A DNA stretch of 64,000 bases from Streptomyces sp. B21-083 (GCF_036898825.1 NZ_JARUND010000001.1:1798001-1862000); one strand, 5' to 3'. Shown: positions 52,712 through 60,937, counted from the first letter of the stretch. Notes: generated by a model not told the origin, from the letters alone. Numbers and translations: made by a program.

Positions 52712-53556
52712 TGCGAGTTGTACGAGTGATGCGAGTTCCGGTAAGACAACTGCTGCGCGGGACCCGCGTGTTGGGCTCGGCCGTGCTGCTGCTCGGGCTG
52801 GCCGCGACCCCGGCCGTCGCCGACGCCTCCCCTTCCCCGAGCCCCTCGGACGGCAGCTCGGCCCCCACCTCGGCGGGCACGTCGTTCCGTACTGCGACGG
52901 AGATCGACCAGGGTCAGCAGGCCACCGCGAGCGGTTCCGCGGGCGACTACCTGTACTGGTCGTTCCCTGCGGACTCCGGCCAACGCCCCACCGTCAAGGC
53001 GACGGTGAAGCTGCCGGACACACACGCGTCGGAGGCCTGGCAGCTCGACGTGTACGACGGCCTGCGGCGCCGTCAGGCCTGCCAGTACGGCGCCCAGACG
53101 CGCACCGCCGCCTCGGACACCGCGTCCGTGGAGCTGGCGTGCACCCTGCGCACGGTCCGCGCCTGGTCGGAGCCGTGGGCCAACGACCCGCTGCCGGGCA
53201 CGTACTACGTCAGGCTGACGGCCGTGAACCTTCCGACCTCCGACCTCGGCCTCCCGGTCGACGCCCAAGTGCGGGTCGACTCCAAGGACATCGGTGGTGC
53301 GGCGGCCGTGGACGGCTCGCTGGCCGAGCCGCTGGTTCCCGGGATCGCGGTCAAGTCCAAGGACACCGGGGACAGTTCGACGGCGTCCGCAGTGCTGTCG
53401 AGCATCGAGCCCGACGACGGCTGGTCCTCCGGCTGGTGGTCCGACCGCTGGGTCTGGACGGCGATCGGCGGCGCGCTGGCCGCTCTGGCGGGCGTCGCCG
53501 GCTACGCCCTGACGCGCGGCTCGGGCCGCCCGAGGCAGGTTCCGCCGGGCGCCTGA
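52711..53556 (+). CDS. Exported partner of the VWA protein
   Basis: A 281-aa protein with a signal peptide (QLLRGTRVLGSAVLLLGLAA), a Ser/Pro linker, a beta-sandwich-like domain (FRTATEIDQGQQATASGSAG; YLYWSFPADSGQRPTVKATV; two Cys in RQACQYGAQ and ELACTLRT), and a C-terminal membrane helix (WTAIGGALAALAGVAGYALT). The ATG is at 52711, overlapping the VWA stop. VWA-plus-partner pairs at the cell surface are seen in other Streptomyces as I recall; role unknown. Confidence 0.82.
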   Translation: MRVVRVMRVPVRQLLRGTRVLGSAVLLLGLAATPAVADASPSPSPSDGSSAPTSAGTSFRTATEIDQGQQATASGSAGDYLYWSFPADSGQRPTVKATVKLPDTHASEAWQLDVYDGLRRRQACQYGAQTRTAASDTASVELACTLRTVRAWSEPWANDPLPGTYYVRLTAVNLPTSDLGLPVDAQVRVDSKDIGGAAAVDGSLAEPLVPGIAVKSKDTGDSSTASAVLSSIEPDDGWSSGWWSDRWVWTAIGGALAALAGVAGYALTRGSGRPRQVPPGA

Positions 53557-53576
53557 CCCGAAGCCGACGGTTCGTC

Positions 53577-53612
53577 GGCATGCCCGCCGCGCAGGGTCGC
53601 GGCGGGCATGCC
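53577..53612. terminator. Perfect 15-bp hairpin between convergent genes
   Basis: GGCATGCCCGCCGCG (53577-53591) and its exact complement (53598-53612) flank a 6-nt loop, between the VWA operon and the HxlR gene. It probably terminates both transcripts. Confidence 0.8.
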
Positions 53613-53617
53613 GTGCC

Positions 53618-54262
53618 TCAGGCCTCGCGCAGGGCCTTGGCGAGTGTCCCGTCGCCGGTCACCTCGATACGTCCGTCCCGTACGGCGTCCAGCACGCTCG
53701 CGTCTCCCCGGCCGACCGCCGCACACGTGCCGGTGTCCATCGTCAGGCGGGCGTCGGGCTCCTCGGGCGCGGGGCCGGTCCCGTACACCGGAACGTCCTG
53801 GGAACCCACGTACAGATGGAACTGGCCCTCCTCCAGCCGGACTTCGACGAGCCCTCCGCCGCTCACCCCGTCCACCGCGCCCAGCCCACGCAGCAAAGGC
53901 AGCGCGAACCAGTGGGCCCGTACGGCGTCCGTGGCGCGTCGCTCGCCCAGCTCGGGGCCGCCCCACTCCCCCAGCGCCTGCAGCACGGGCAGCAACTGGC
54001 TTCCCCGGCCGGTGAGTTCGTACACGTACGCGGCGCCCGGCGGGGGCAGCCTGCGCCGGGTCGTGAGGCCGTCCCGCTCCATGTCCTTGAGCCGCGACGC
54101 CAGTACGTCCGTGCTGACGCCCGGCAGGTCCGTGTGCAGGTCGGTGTAGCGGCGCGGACCGGCCAGCAGCTCCCGGACGATCAGGAGAGTCCAGCGGTCG
54201 CCGACGACATCGAGGGCGCGAGCGACGGAACAGTGCTGGTCGTAGCTTCGGCGAGGTGACAT
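53618..54262 (-). CDS. HxlR-family regulator with a C-terminal sterol-carrier-like domain
   Basis: A 214-aa protein. The HxlR winged helix (about residues 1-100) is SPRRSYDQHCSVARALDVVG, then DRWTLLIVRELLAGPRRYTD and GVSTDVLASRLKDMERDGL. The rest resembles an SCP2-type lipid-binding domain (PDARLTMDTGTCAAVGRGDA; IEVTGDGTLAKALREA). Start: ATG at 54262; a TAGACT -10 at 54270-54275 lies only about 7 bp upstream, so the mRNA is probably leaderless. In-frame ATGs at 54280 and further up are less likely. It is divergent from alaA and shares its palindromes. Confidence 0.9.
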   Translation of the reverse strand: MSPRRSYDQHCSVARALDVVGDRWTLLIVRELLAGPRRYTDLHTDLPGVSTDVLASRLKDMERDGLTTRRRLPPPGAAYVYELTGRGSQLLPVLQALGEWGGPELGERRATDAVRAHWFALPLLRGLGAVDGVSGGGLVEVRLEEGQFHLYVGSQDVPVYGTGPAPEEPDARLTMDTGTCAAVGRGDASVLDAVRDGRIEVTGDGTLAKALREA

Positions 54263-54269
54263 GCGACGC

Positions 54270-54297
54270 AGTCTAGACATGTTGTTGGACTTTCCAA
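54270..54297 (-). promoter_or_regulatory. HxlR promoter (leaderless)
   Basis: TTGGAA at 54292-54297 and TAGACT at 54270-54275 with a 16-bp spacer, minus strand. The predicted start falls on the ATG at 54262. Confidence 0.5.
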
Positions 54298-54320
54298 GCG
54301 GAAGCTTGGTAAAACCAAGC
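54285..54320. promoter_or_regulatory. Overlapping palindromes between HxlR and alaA
   Basis: TTGGA-CTT-TCCAA (54285-54297) overlaps CCAAGC-GGAA-GCTTGG (54294-54309), which in turn shares GCTTGG with CCAAGC at 54315-54320. This gives three CCAAGC/GCTTGG half-sites in a 27-bp span, covering both promoters. Likely HxlR operator. Confidence 0.6.
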
Positions 54321-54348
54321 AACACACGAACCGGAGGGGCGTAAGCGC

Positions 54349-55557
54349 ATGGAGTTCCGGCAGTCGAGCAAGCTCAGTGAGGTCTGCTACGAGATCCGCG
54401 GACCGGTGATCGAGCACGCCGACGCACTGGAGGAGGCGGGCCACAGCGTCCTGCGCCTCAACACCGGCAACCCCGCCCTCTTCGGCTTCGAGGCACCGCC
54501 GGAGATCCTCCAGGACATGATCCGCATGCTGCCGCAGGCCCACGGCTACACGGACTCGCGCGGCATCCTCTCCGCGCGCCGGGCCGTCGCCCAGCGCTAC
54601 CAGGACCGCGGCCTGGAGGTCGACGTCGACGACGTATTCCTCGGCAACGGCGTCTCGGAACTGGTCTCGATGGCCGTCCAGGCCCTCGTCGAGGACGGCG
54701 ACGAAGTCCTCATCCCCGCCCCGGACTTCCCCCTCTGGACGGCCGTCACGACCCTCGCCGGAGGCAAGGCGGTCCACTACCTCTGCGACGAACAGGCCGA
54801 CTGGTACCCGGACCTGGACGACATGGCGGCGAAGATCACCGACCGCACCAAGGCCGTGGTCATCATCAACCCGAACAACCCCACCGGCGCGGTCTACCCG
54901 AAGGAGATCATCGAGGGCATCCTCGACCTGGCCCGCCGTCACGGCCTCATGGTCTTCGCCGACGAGATCTACGACCAGATCCTGTACGACGACGAGGTGC
55001 ACCACTCGGCCGCCACCCTCGCCCCCGACCTGGTCGTCCTCACCTTCTGCGGTCTGTCGAAGACGTACCGAGTGGCCGGCTTCCGCTCGGGCTGGCTCGT
55101 GGTGACCGGCCCGAAGCAGCACGCGCGCAGCTACCTCGAAGGCCTCACCATGCTGGCCTCGATGCGCCTGTGCCCCAACGCGCCCGCGCAGTACGCCATC
55201 CAGGCCGCGCTCGGCGGCCGGCAGTCCATCCACGAACTCACCGCCCCCGGCGGCAGGTTGTGCGAACAGCGCGACCGCGCGTGGGAACGCCTCAACGAGA
55301 TCCCGGGCGTCTCGTGCGTCAAGCCGAAGGGCGCGCTGTACGCGTTCCCGCGCCTCGACCCGGCCGTGCACAAGATCCACGACGACGAGAAGTTCGTCCT
55401 GGACCTGCTTCTCCAGGAGAAGATCCAGGTCGTGCAGGGGACGGGCTTCAACTGGCCCTCCCCCGACCACTTCCGCATCCTCACGCTCCCGTACGCGGAC
55501 GACCTGGAGGTGGCGATCAGCCGGATCGGGCGTTTTTTGAGTGGTTATCGGCAGTAA
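54349..55557 (+). CDS. alaA: Alanine-forming aminotransferase AlaA-like
   Basis: A 402-aa pyridoxal-phosphate aminotransferase very close in sequence to E. coli AlaA as I remember it (glutamate-pyruvate transaminase). Landmarks are SSKLSEVCYEIRGPVIEHAD, VFLGNGVSELVSMAVQALVE, IINPNNPTGAVYPKEI, the PLP Lys in FCGLSKTYRVAGFRSGW, and VVQGTGFNWPSPDHFRILTL. Start: ATG at 54349. It is divergent from HxlR, whose palindromes overlap its promoter (TTGGAC at 54285-54290 as a possible -35). Confidence 0.93.
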   Translation: MEFRQSSKLSEVCYEIRGPVIEHADALEEAGHSVLRLNTGNPALFGFEAPPEILQDMIRMLPQAHGYTDSRGILSARRAVAQRYQDRGLEVDVDDVFLGNGVSELVSMAVQALVEDGDEVLIPAPDFPLWTAVTTLAGGKAVHYLCDEQADWYPDLDDMAAKITDRTKAVVIINPNNPTGAVYPKEIIEGILDLARRHGLMVFADEIYDQILYDDEVHHSAATLAPDLVVLTFCGLSKTYRVAGFRSGWLVVTGPKQHARSYLEGLTMLASMRLCPNAPAQYAIQAALGGRQSIHELTAPGGRLCEQRDRAWERLNEIPGVSCVKPKGALYAFPRLDPAVHKIHDDEKFVLDLLLQEKIQVVQGTGFNWPSPDHFRILTLPYADDLEVAISRIGRFLSGYRQ

Positions 55558-55605
55558 CGCCGACCGGGGCGGTCGACCGGCGTCCGTCATGGGTAACCCC
55601 TCCTC

Positions 55606-56151
55606 ATGACGGACCGACCGCTGCTGCTCCTCGACGTCGACGGCCCCCTCAACCCGTTCCGCGCCCGGCTGCTGCGCCACCGGGGGTACGTGACTCGCCG
55701 GGTGCACCCCGCCAACTGGTCCGCACGGCAGAAACCGGGCTCGCGCCGGCTCAGGCGGGGCCTGCGGATACGGCTGCACCCGGGACACGGCGCCCGGCTG
55801 CTCGCCCTGCCGTACGACCTGGCGTGGGCCACGACCTGGATGCACGAGGCGAACGAGATGATCGCCCCGGTGATCGGCCTGCCGACGGCCCTCCCGGTGA
55901 TCGAGTTCACCAACCTGTTCGCCGAGGACCCCGACGGCCTGTACTGGAAGACACGACGCGTCGTGGAGTGGGCCGACGGTCGCCCCTTCGTCTGGGTCGA
56001 CGACCTGATCACCGACCTCGACGTCCGCCATGTGGCCGAACACCACGCCGGGCCGGCACTTCTCCTGAAGATCGACCCGCGCCGGGGTCTCGGGGAGCGC
56101 GAGTTCGCCGAGCTGGAGCGCTGGGCTCGCGTTGTCAGACCCGGGTCGTAG
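55606..56151 (+). CDS. HAD-like protein (181 aa)
   Basis: A HAD-fold protein. The opening LLLLDVDGPLNPFRARLLRH carries the DxDG motif (nucleophile Asp) and a Pro-Leu-Asn squiggle. The C-terminal acidic motif is FVWVDDLITDLDVRHVAEHH. The cap is not visible, so it may be a minimal phosphatase or non-catalytic. Homologues are common in Streptomyces and are usually annotated only as HAD-domain proteins. The 48-bp gap from alaA suggests read-through. Confidence 0.85.
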   Translation: MTDRPLLLLDVDGPLNPFRARLLRHRGYVTRRVHPANWSARQKPGSRRLRRGLRIRLHPGHGARLLALPYDLAWATTWMHEANEMIAPVIGLPTALPVIEFTNLFAEDPDGLYWKTRRVVEWADGRPFVWVDDLITDLDVRHVAEHHAGPALLLKIDPRRGLGEREFAELERWARVVRPGS

Positions 56152-56213
56152 TCTTCGAAAGGGTCGAAGCGACCGTTCGACCTCAGCAGCCGACGACCGG
56201 GGAGGAGTGCGCC

Positions 56214-56867
56214 ATGACCCGTCCGCCGACCCCCGCCCAGCGACGCGTCATCGACGCCGCCGACCCCGTCACCGGACGGCTGCGGGGTACGGAGTTCCAG
56301 CTCGCCGCGCTGGTGAAGCGGGGGCTCGCCTTCCGGCACCCGCGGCCACCGCACGCCCACTTCCTGACACCGACCGGCCATCGCATACGCGAGGAGACCC
56401 AGCGCACGGACCCGCCGGCCCCTGCCGAGGTCGCCCCTGCCTCGGGAGCCCCGGGGGTGTTCGCCGCTCGGGTGGGCGGCGAGGAGGAGATACCGGCCGC
56501 CGGGCCCGCCCGGGTCCGTGAGGTGCACAGTGCCTGGCAGGGGCTGCTGGAGCTGCGCCGGATGACCAATACGGACGGCGCCATGGACCGTCCGTGCGGC
56601 TGGGAGCGTACGCATCTGGTGCAGGCCGCCGCGCTGGCGCTGGAGGCGGCCGGGCACCACCCCGAGGACGGAGGCGGGGGCGGGACCGGTGGTGGCTACC
56701 GGGTGCGGGCGACTCCACAGCCGGAGGCCGTCGCCGTGCGTGAGCCCGACGGTGACGCGCTGCGGGCCTGTGCGGCCACTCTGGAGAAGGCGGGCTGGCA
56801 GGTCGGCGAGCACACCGAACCGCGTACCGGCGCGCGCTATCTGCTGGCGTCACCCCGGCGGAAGTGA
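56214..56867 (+). CDS. Hypothetical protein (217 aa)
   Basis: A 217-aa protein with no domain I recognise. It begins MTRPPTPAQRRVIDAADPVT and is predicted soluble. A Gly-rich loop (GGGGGTGGGYRVRA) separates two halves; the N-terminal half may be a winged-helix-like fold (TEFQLAALVKRGLAFRHPRP) and the C-terminal half has ALRACAATLEKAGWQVGEH. Start: ATG at 56214 with GGGGAGGAG. Similar proteins occur in other Streptomyces as I recall, with no known role. Confidence 0.75.
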   Translation: MTRPPTPAQRRVIDAADPVTGRLRGTEFQLAALVKRGLAFRHPRPPHAHFLTPTGHRIREETQRTDPPAPAEVAPASGAPGVFAARVGGEEEIPAAGPARVREVHSAWQGLLELRRMTNTDGAMDRPCGWERTHLVQAAALALEAAGHHPEDGGGGGTGGGYRVRATPQPEAVAVREPDGDALRACAATLEKAGWQVGEHTEPRTGARYLLASPRRK

Positions 56868-56969
56868 CAGCCGGGTACGCGAAGGCGGTTGACGGCCGTG
56901 AGCAACCGCTCAGTACGCTTGCGCCCTCGTCATGAAGTCGAGCTGTCGAGTTGTCGTGAAGGGGAAGTC

Positions 56970-57392
56970 GTGGCCGAACCGTTTTCCGTCCCGGTGACCG
57001 TGCGCGGGTACGAGACCGATATGCAGGGGCACGTCAATCAGAGTGTGTATCTCAACTACGCGGAACACGCCCGCTGGTCGTTACTCCACGCGGCCGGCAT
57101 CAGCCAGGCGGAGCTGATAGCCGAGGGCGTGGGACCGGTGGCTCTGGAGACCACCATCCGCTATCAGCGGGAGCTGCTCGCGGGCGACGACGTGGAGGTG
57201 ACCTGCGACTTCATCTGGGGCGAGGGCAAGACCTTCCGGATCCGGCAGACGATCCGCAAGGCCGACGGCTCGGTCGCGGCGGAACTCACGGCGGTCGGCG
57301 GGCTGATGGACCTCCAGGCACGCAAGCTGGTCGCCGACCCGAAGAAGTACTTCCGCACACTGGCGTCGGAGCCGCAGCTGTTCGGCCTCTGA
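56970..57392 (+). CDS. Hotdog-fold acyl-CoA thioesterase
   Basis: A 140-aa 4HBT-family thioesterase. RGYETDMQGHVNQSVYLNYA holds the family His-Val-Asn pattern, with ALETTIRYQRELLAGDDVEV downstream. Catalytic Asp/Glu in the YETDMQGH region, as in YbgC-type enzymes. Start: GTG at 56970 with AAGGGGAAG just upstream; the frame runs further back, but without homology. It is convergent with the deaminase operon. Acyl substrate unknown. Confidence 0.88.
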   Translation: MAEPFSVPVTVRGYETDMQGHVNQSVYLNYAEHARWSLLHAAGISQAELIAEGVGPVALETTIRYQRELLAGDDVEVTCDFIWGEGKTFRIRQTIRKADGSVAAELTAVGGLMDLQARKLVADPKKYFRTLASEPQLFGL

Positions 57393-57440
57393 GCGGCACT
57401 CACAGCGACCTTTCGGCTGACCGGTGGTGTGACGGCGCGA

Positions 57441-57472
57441 CTCCGGCCGAGGGCCGTCCCCCTCGGCCGGAG
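57441..57472. terminator. 13-bp hairpin between thioesterase and deaminase genes
   Basis: CTCCGGCCGAGGG (57441-57453) pairs perfectly with 57460-57472 over a 6-nt loop. It lies between convergent genes and can serve both strands. Confidence 0.75.
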
Positions 57473-57510
57473 GTCTATGCGGGCGCCCTGTTCACGACGC
57501 GCCCGGCACC

Positions 57511-58884
57511 TCAGGCGCGCGCCGCGACCGCTGCCAGCCGCCGGGCCTCCGCACGCGTCGAGCGGGCGATCTCGTCCTCGTCGACGTGCAGCAACCGCCC
57601 GTTCTCGACGATCTGTTCGCCGTTCACGAAGGACGCGGTGACCGGGGCCGCCGCGCCGAAGACGAGGGCGATGACCGGATCGGCGATCGACGCGTGGGCC
57701 AGGGTGTCCAGGTTCCAGAGGACCAGGTCGGCGAGCTTGCCCGGCTCCAGCGACCCCGTCTCCCGTGCCCGGCCCAGGACTTGGGCACCCCCGTACGTAC
57801 CGAGGCGCAGGGCCTGACGAGCGTTCAGGGCCGCTTCCCGGTGCGCCCCGAGGCGGTTGATGAGGAGGGCGTTGCGCAGTTCGGTGTGGAGTTCGCCGGA
57901 CTCGTTGGACGCGGTGCCGTCGACGCCGAGGCCGACCGGGACGCCGGCCGCGAGCATGTCCGGGACGCGTGCGATACCCGCCGCCAGCCGGGCGTTGGAG
58001 GACGGACAGTGGGCCACACCCGTCTTCGTACGGGCGAAGGCGGCGATGTCCGAGTCGTTCATGTGGACGCAGTGGGCCATCCACACGTCCTCGCCGAGCC
58101 AGCCCGTGGACTCGAAGTAGTCGGTCGGTCCCATGCCGAACAGTTCCTTGCAGAACTGCTCCTCCTCGACCGTCTCCGAGCCGTGCGTGTGCAGGCGGAC
58201 ACCCTTGCGCCGGGCCAACTCGGCTCCCTGGCGCAGCAGTTCGGTCGAGACGGAGAACGGCGAGCAGGGGGCGACCGCGATCTGGGTCATGGCGTCGAAG
58301 GAGGGGTCGTGGTGTTCGTCGACCGTGGCCTCGGTGGCGGCGAGCGCTCCCTCCAGGGTCTCGACGGCGAAGTCCGGGGGCAGGCCGCCGTCCTTCTCGC
58401 TGCGGTCCATCGAGCCGCGGGCGAGGGTGAAGCGGACGCCCATCTCGCGGGCCGCGCCGATGATCGCGCCGGACAGGTCGCCGGAGTCCTTGGGGAAGAC
58501 GTAGTGGTGGTCCATGGCGGTCGTGACTCCGCCGCGGGCCATCATGGCCAGCGAGCCCTGCGCCGCCGCGCGGACCATCTGCTCGTCGATGCGCGCCCAC
58601 GTCGGGTAGAGCGCCACCAGCCAGTCGAAGAGGTTGTGGTCGGTGGCCAGGCCCCGGGTGATCCACTGGTAGTAGTGGTGGTGCGTGTTGACGAGGCCGG
58701 GGGTGACGAGGTGGCCGCTCGCGTCGATGCGCCGGACCACGTCCGCGAGGCCCTCGGGGGCCTTGCCCGCGCCGACCGACTCGATACGGTTGCCGGCGAT
58801 CACCACATGCCCGGACGCGTACTCGGTGTCGGCGGCGTCCACGGTCGCGACCGCGCAGTTCTCGATGACGATGCGCTGAACCAT
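57511..58884 (-). CDS. 8-oxoguanine deaminase (amidohydrolase)
   Basis: A 457-aa TIM-barrel amidohydrolase of the guanine deaminase/8-oxoguanine deaminase group. Metal ligands: PGLVNTHHHYYQWITRGL, RLHTHGSETVEEEQF, MAHCVHMNDSDIA and GLGVDGTASNESGEL. The sequence resembles 8-oxoguanine deaminases, whose product is urate, the substrate of the enzyme encoded next. Start: ATG at 58884, 13 bp from the urate oxidase stop, so they are co-transcribed. A guanine or cytosine deaminase function cannot be excluded from sequence alone. Confidence 0.85.
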   Translation of the reverse strand: MVQRIVIENCAVATVDAADTEYASGHVVIAGNRIESVGAGKAPEGLADVVRRIDASGHLVTPGLVNTHHHYYQWITRGLATDHNLFDWLVALYPTWARIDEQMVRAAAQGSLAMMARGGVTTAMDHHYVFPKDSGDLSGAIIGAAREMGVRFTLARGSMDRSEKDGGLPPDFAVETLEGALAATEATVDEHHDPSFDAMTQIAVAPCSPFSVSTELLRQGAELARRKGVRLHTHGSETVEEEQFCKELFGMGPTDYFESTGWLGEDVWMAHCVHMNDSDIAAFARTKTGVAHCPSSNARLAAGIARVPDMLAAGVPVGLGVDGTASNESGELHTELRNALLINRLGAHREAALNARQALRLGTYGGAQVLGRARETGSLEPGKLADLVLWNLDTLAHASIADPVIALVFGAAAPVTASFVNGEQIVENGRLLHVDEDEIARSTRAEARRLAAVAARA

Positions 58885-58897
58885 CGCAAGGACGTCC

Positions 58898-59833
58898 TTA
58901 CAGGTTGGTGAGGTCGGCGGGGATGCGCGGCTCGGCGCCGTCACGCAGGATCGTGCCCTCGATCAGGCCGTACGGCCGGTCGGCGGCGAGGTAGACCTCG
59001 TTGTCGTTCTTCAGTCCGAACGGCTTCAGGTCCACCAGGAAGTGATGCTTGTTGGGGAGGGCGAAACGCACCTCGTCGATCTCGTCGCGGTGCTCGATGA
59101 TCCGCGCGCCCATCTGGAACAGGGTCTGCTGGAGCGAGAGCGAGTAGGTCTCCGCGAAGGCCGAGAGCAGATGCCCGCGCGTCCGCTCGTAGGACTCCTC
59201 CCAGTCGGGCATCTCCCGCTCCTCGTCGGACCAGTTGAAGCGCCAGCGCGCGGACACCTGGGTCGCCAGGATGCGGTCGTACGCCTCGGGGAGCGTCGTG
59301 TACTTGTCCTTGACGTAGCCCCAGAACTCGGAGTCGGTCGTGTTCATCACGACCAGGTCCTTGAGCCCGGAGACGACCTCCCACGACGAGCCGTCGTACG
59401 TGATCTGGGCGAGTCGGGTCTCCTGGCCCTGCCGGGCGAAGGAGTGCTCGCCCTCGCCGGCCGTCTCGATCCGCTCCCAGGAGTACTCCTCGATCCGGAC
59501 GCGCGCCTTCTTGATCGGTTCCTGACTGGTCACGAAGTGCCGGGCCAGGTGGATGCCGAACTGCTCGGCGGAGTCGATGCCGTGCTCCTTGGCGAAGGCG
59601 TACACCGTGTTCTTGGTGGTGTCCGTCGGCAGGACGTTCGCGTTCGAGCCGGAGAGGTGGACCTCGTCCATGTCGCCCGAGAGCGACACGGAGACGTTGA
59701 GGTCCTTGACGTGGTGGGTGGCACCGTCGCGGGTGACGCGCACGACGCGGTTCTCGGCCTTGCCGTACTGGTTCTGCCCGAGAAACACGGGGCGGGCGCC
59801 GCCTGCTGAATCGGTCCTGGCTGCATCGGTCAT
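58898..59833 (-). CDS. Urate oxidase (cofactor-free uricase)
   Basis: A 311-aa uricase, oxidising urate to 5-hydroxyisourate. The catalytic triad positions are visible: Lys in LGQNQYGKAENRVVRV, Thr in VLPTDTTKNTVYAFAK, and His in LPNKHHFLVDLKPFG. One stretch reads VVMNTTDSEFWGYVKDKYTT where other uricases have a Lys (VLKST-type) before the paired Ser/Thr. Start: ATG at 59833. It forms an operon with the HIU hydrolase (7-bp gap) and OHCU decarboxylase upstream and 8-oxoguanine deaminase downstream. Confidence 0.95.
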   Translation of the reverse strand: MTDAARTDSAGGARPVFLGQNQYGKAENRVVRVTRDGATHHVKDLNVSVSLSGDMDEVHLSGSNANVLPTDTTKNTVYAFAKEHGIDSAEQFGIHLARHFVTSQEPIKKARVRIEEYSWERIETAGEGEHSFARQGQETRLAQITYDGSSWEVVSGLKDLVVMNTTDSEFWGYVKDKYTTLPEAYDRILATQVSARWRFNWSDEEREMPDWEESYERTRGHLLSAFAETYSLSLQQTLFQMGARIIEHRDEIDEVRFALPNKHHFLVDLKPFGLKNDNEVYLAADRPYGLIEGTILRDGAEPRIPADLTNL

Positions 59834-59840
59834 GGTGCTG

Positions 59841-60263
59841 CTAGCTCCCTCGGTATACGGAGTAGCCGAACGGGTTGAGCAGCAGCGGTACGTGGTAGTG
59901 CTCACCCGGCACGACGGCGAACGTGATCGCCACCTCCGGGAAGAACGCTCCCGCCGCACCGCTGTCCCGATTCGCGGGGGCGTCCTGCTGCGGATCGGCC
60001 TGTTTCTGCTCCAGGTACGGTTCGACCTCGAAGTCGAGCCGTACGTGGGTGGTGCCCTCCGGCAGCGCCGGCAGGTCCTTGCACCGTCCGTCGGCGTCGG
60101 TCGCGCTGCCGCCGAGTGCCCGCCACGCCGCGTCGCGCCCGCCACGTGCGGCGAGCCGGACGGCGACGTCGGCGGCGGGGCGGCCGACGCTGGTGTCCAG
60201 GATGTGCGTGGACACGGAGGCGACAGGGGCGCTGGGATCGACGGCGTCGGCTTCGGTGCTCAA
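59841..60263 (-). CDS. uraH: 5-hydroxyisourate hydrolase (transthyretin-like)
   Basis: A 140-aa transthyretin-related hydrolase that opens 5-hydroxyisourate to OHCU. The N-terminal STHILDTSVGRPAADVAVRL includes the catalytic His, and the C-terminal signature is GEHYHVPLLLNPFGYSVYRG followed by Ser, the classic YRGS end. Start: ATG at 60263. An insertion of about 20 residues near the middle (EVEPYLEQKQADPQQDAPAN) is longer than in short bacterial forms. It lies between uraD and urate oxidase. Confidence 0.95.
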   Translation of the reverse strand: MSTEADAVDPSAPVASVSTHILDTSVGRPAADVAVRLAARGGRDAAWRALGGSATDADGRCKDLPALPEGTTHVRLDFEVEPYLEQKQADPQQDAPANRDSGAAGAFFPEVAITFAVVPGEHYHVPLLLNPFGYSVYRGS

Positions 60264-60268
60264 GTCTG

Positions 60269-60781
60269 TTACCGCTCTTCCTGTACGAGACTGCCCAGCC
60301 GGATGCGGTTGATCTTCCCCAGTTCGGTGCGGACGATCTCCCTCTCCCGCTCCGGCGTGTTGCCGAGCCGTTCCCGCGCCGAGTCACGCATCTGCTCGCC
60401 GGTCCGGCCGGTCGCGCAGATCAGGAAGACATGGCCGAAGCGCTCCTGGTAGGCGAGGTTCAGTTCGAGCATCTCCGCCTTCAGCTCCTCGGAGGCGCCG
60501 GCCATGCCGCGCTGTTCGCGGGCGGAGGTCGGGTCTCCGGGTCTGGGGCGGCCGATCGGCGGGTGGCCGGCCATCGCCTCGGCGAGGTCGTCGGCGGTCA
60601 GCCCGGCCGTCGCGGCGTCGCTCGCGGTGTAGAGGTCCTCGGCGGTGGCGTACGGGCGCTTCGCGAGCAGATACCGTCCCCAGGCCGTCGAGGCGCAGGC
60701 CTCGTGGAGGGCGGCGCGGGCCGCGGACTCCTCCAGGGCGTTGAACCGGGCGAGTCCGCCAGGGGTCGTACTCGACGTCAC
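60269..60781 (-). CDS. uraD: OHCU decarboxylase
   Basis: A 170-aa OHCU decarboxylase, yielding S-allantoin. The catalytic His is in AEAMAGHPPIGRPRPGD, with LAYQERFGHVFLICATGRTG as the second conserved block (Glu and Arg ligands). Start: ATG at 60781. It leads the urate operon. About 105 bp upstream lies a copy of the TTCAAC-type palindrome overlapping a plausible -35. Confidence 0.95.
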   Translation of the reverse strand: MTSSTTPGGLARFNALEESAARAALHEACASTAWGRYLLAKRPYATAEDLYTASDAATAGLTADDLAEAMAGHPPIGRPRPGDPTSAREQRGMAGASEELKAEMLELNLAYQERFGHVFLICATGRTGEQMRDSARERLGNTPEREREIVRTELGKINRIRLGSLVQEER

Positions 60782-60885
60782 GGCGAGCCTCCGTGGCCTT
60801 GTGCGTGCTGGGTATGACCGGGGGGTGCGTGCGGTGAGGCACGCCGGGCCGGCTGCGCACAGCTAACGCCTTCCGGCGACGAGAC

Positions 60886-60902
60886 GTCAACACTTTGTTG
60901 AA
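60886..60902. promoter_or_regulatory. Second-type palindrome upstream of uraD
   Basis: GTCAACACTTTGTTGAA: TTCAAC-N5-GTTGAA with one mismatch. Minus-strand TTGACG (60885-60890), the likely -35, overlaps it. A half-site GGAA lies about 10 bp further downstream, weakly recalling the TTCC-type site at allB and aceB. Confidence 0.55.
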
Positions 60903-60937
60903 AATCTGGGGCGCCGACGCCCTCCGCGCCGGGCCCG

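Noticed and set aside
57511..58884. Assignment as a chlorohydrolase/TrzN-type triazine enzyme
   Set aside because: The fold is shared, but its place in the urate operon and the general sequence fit 8-oxoguanine/guanine deaminases better.
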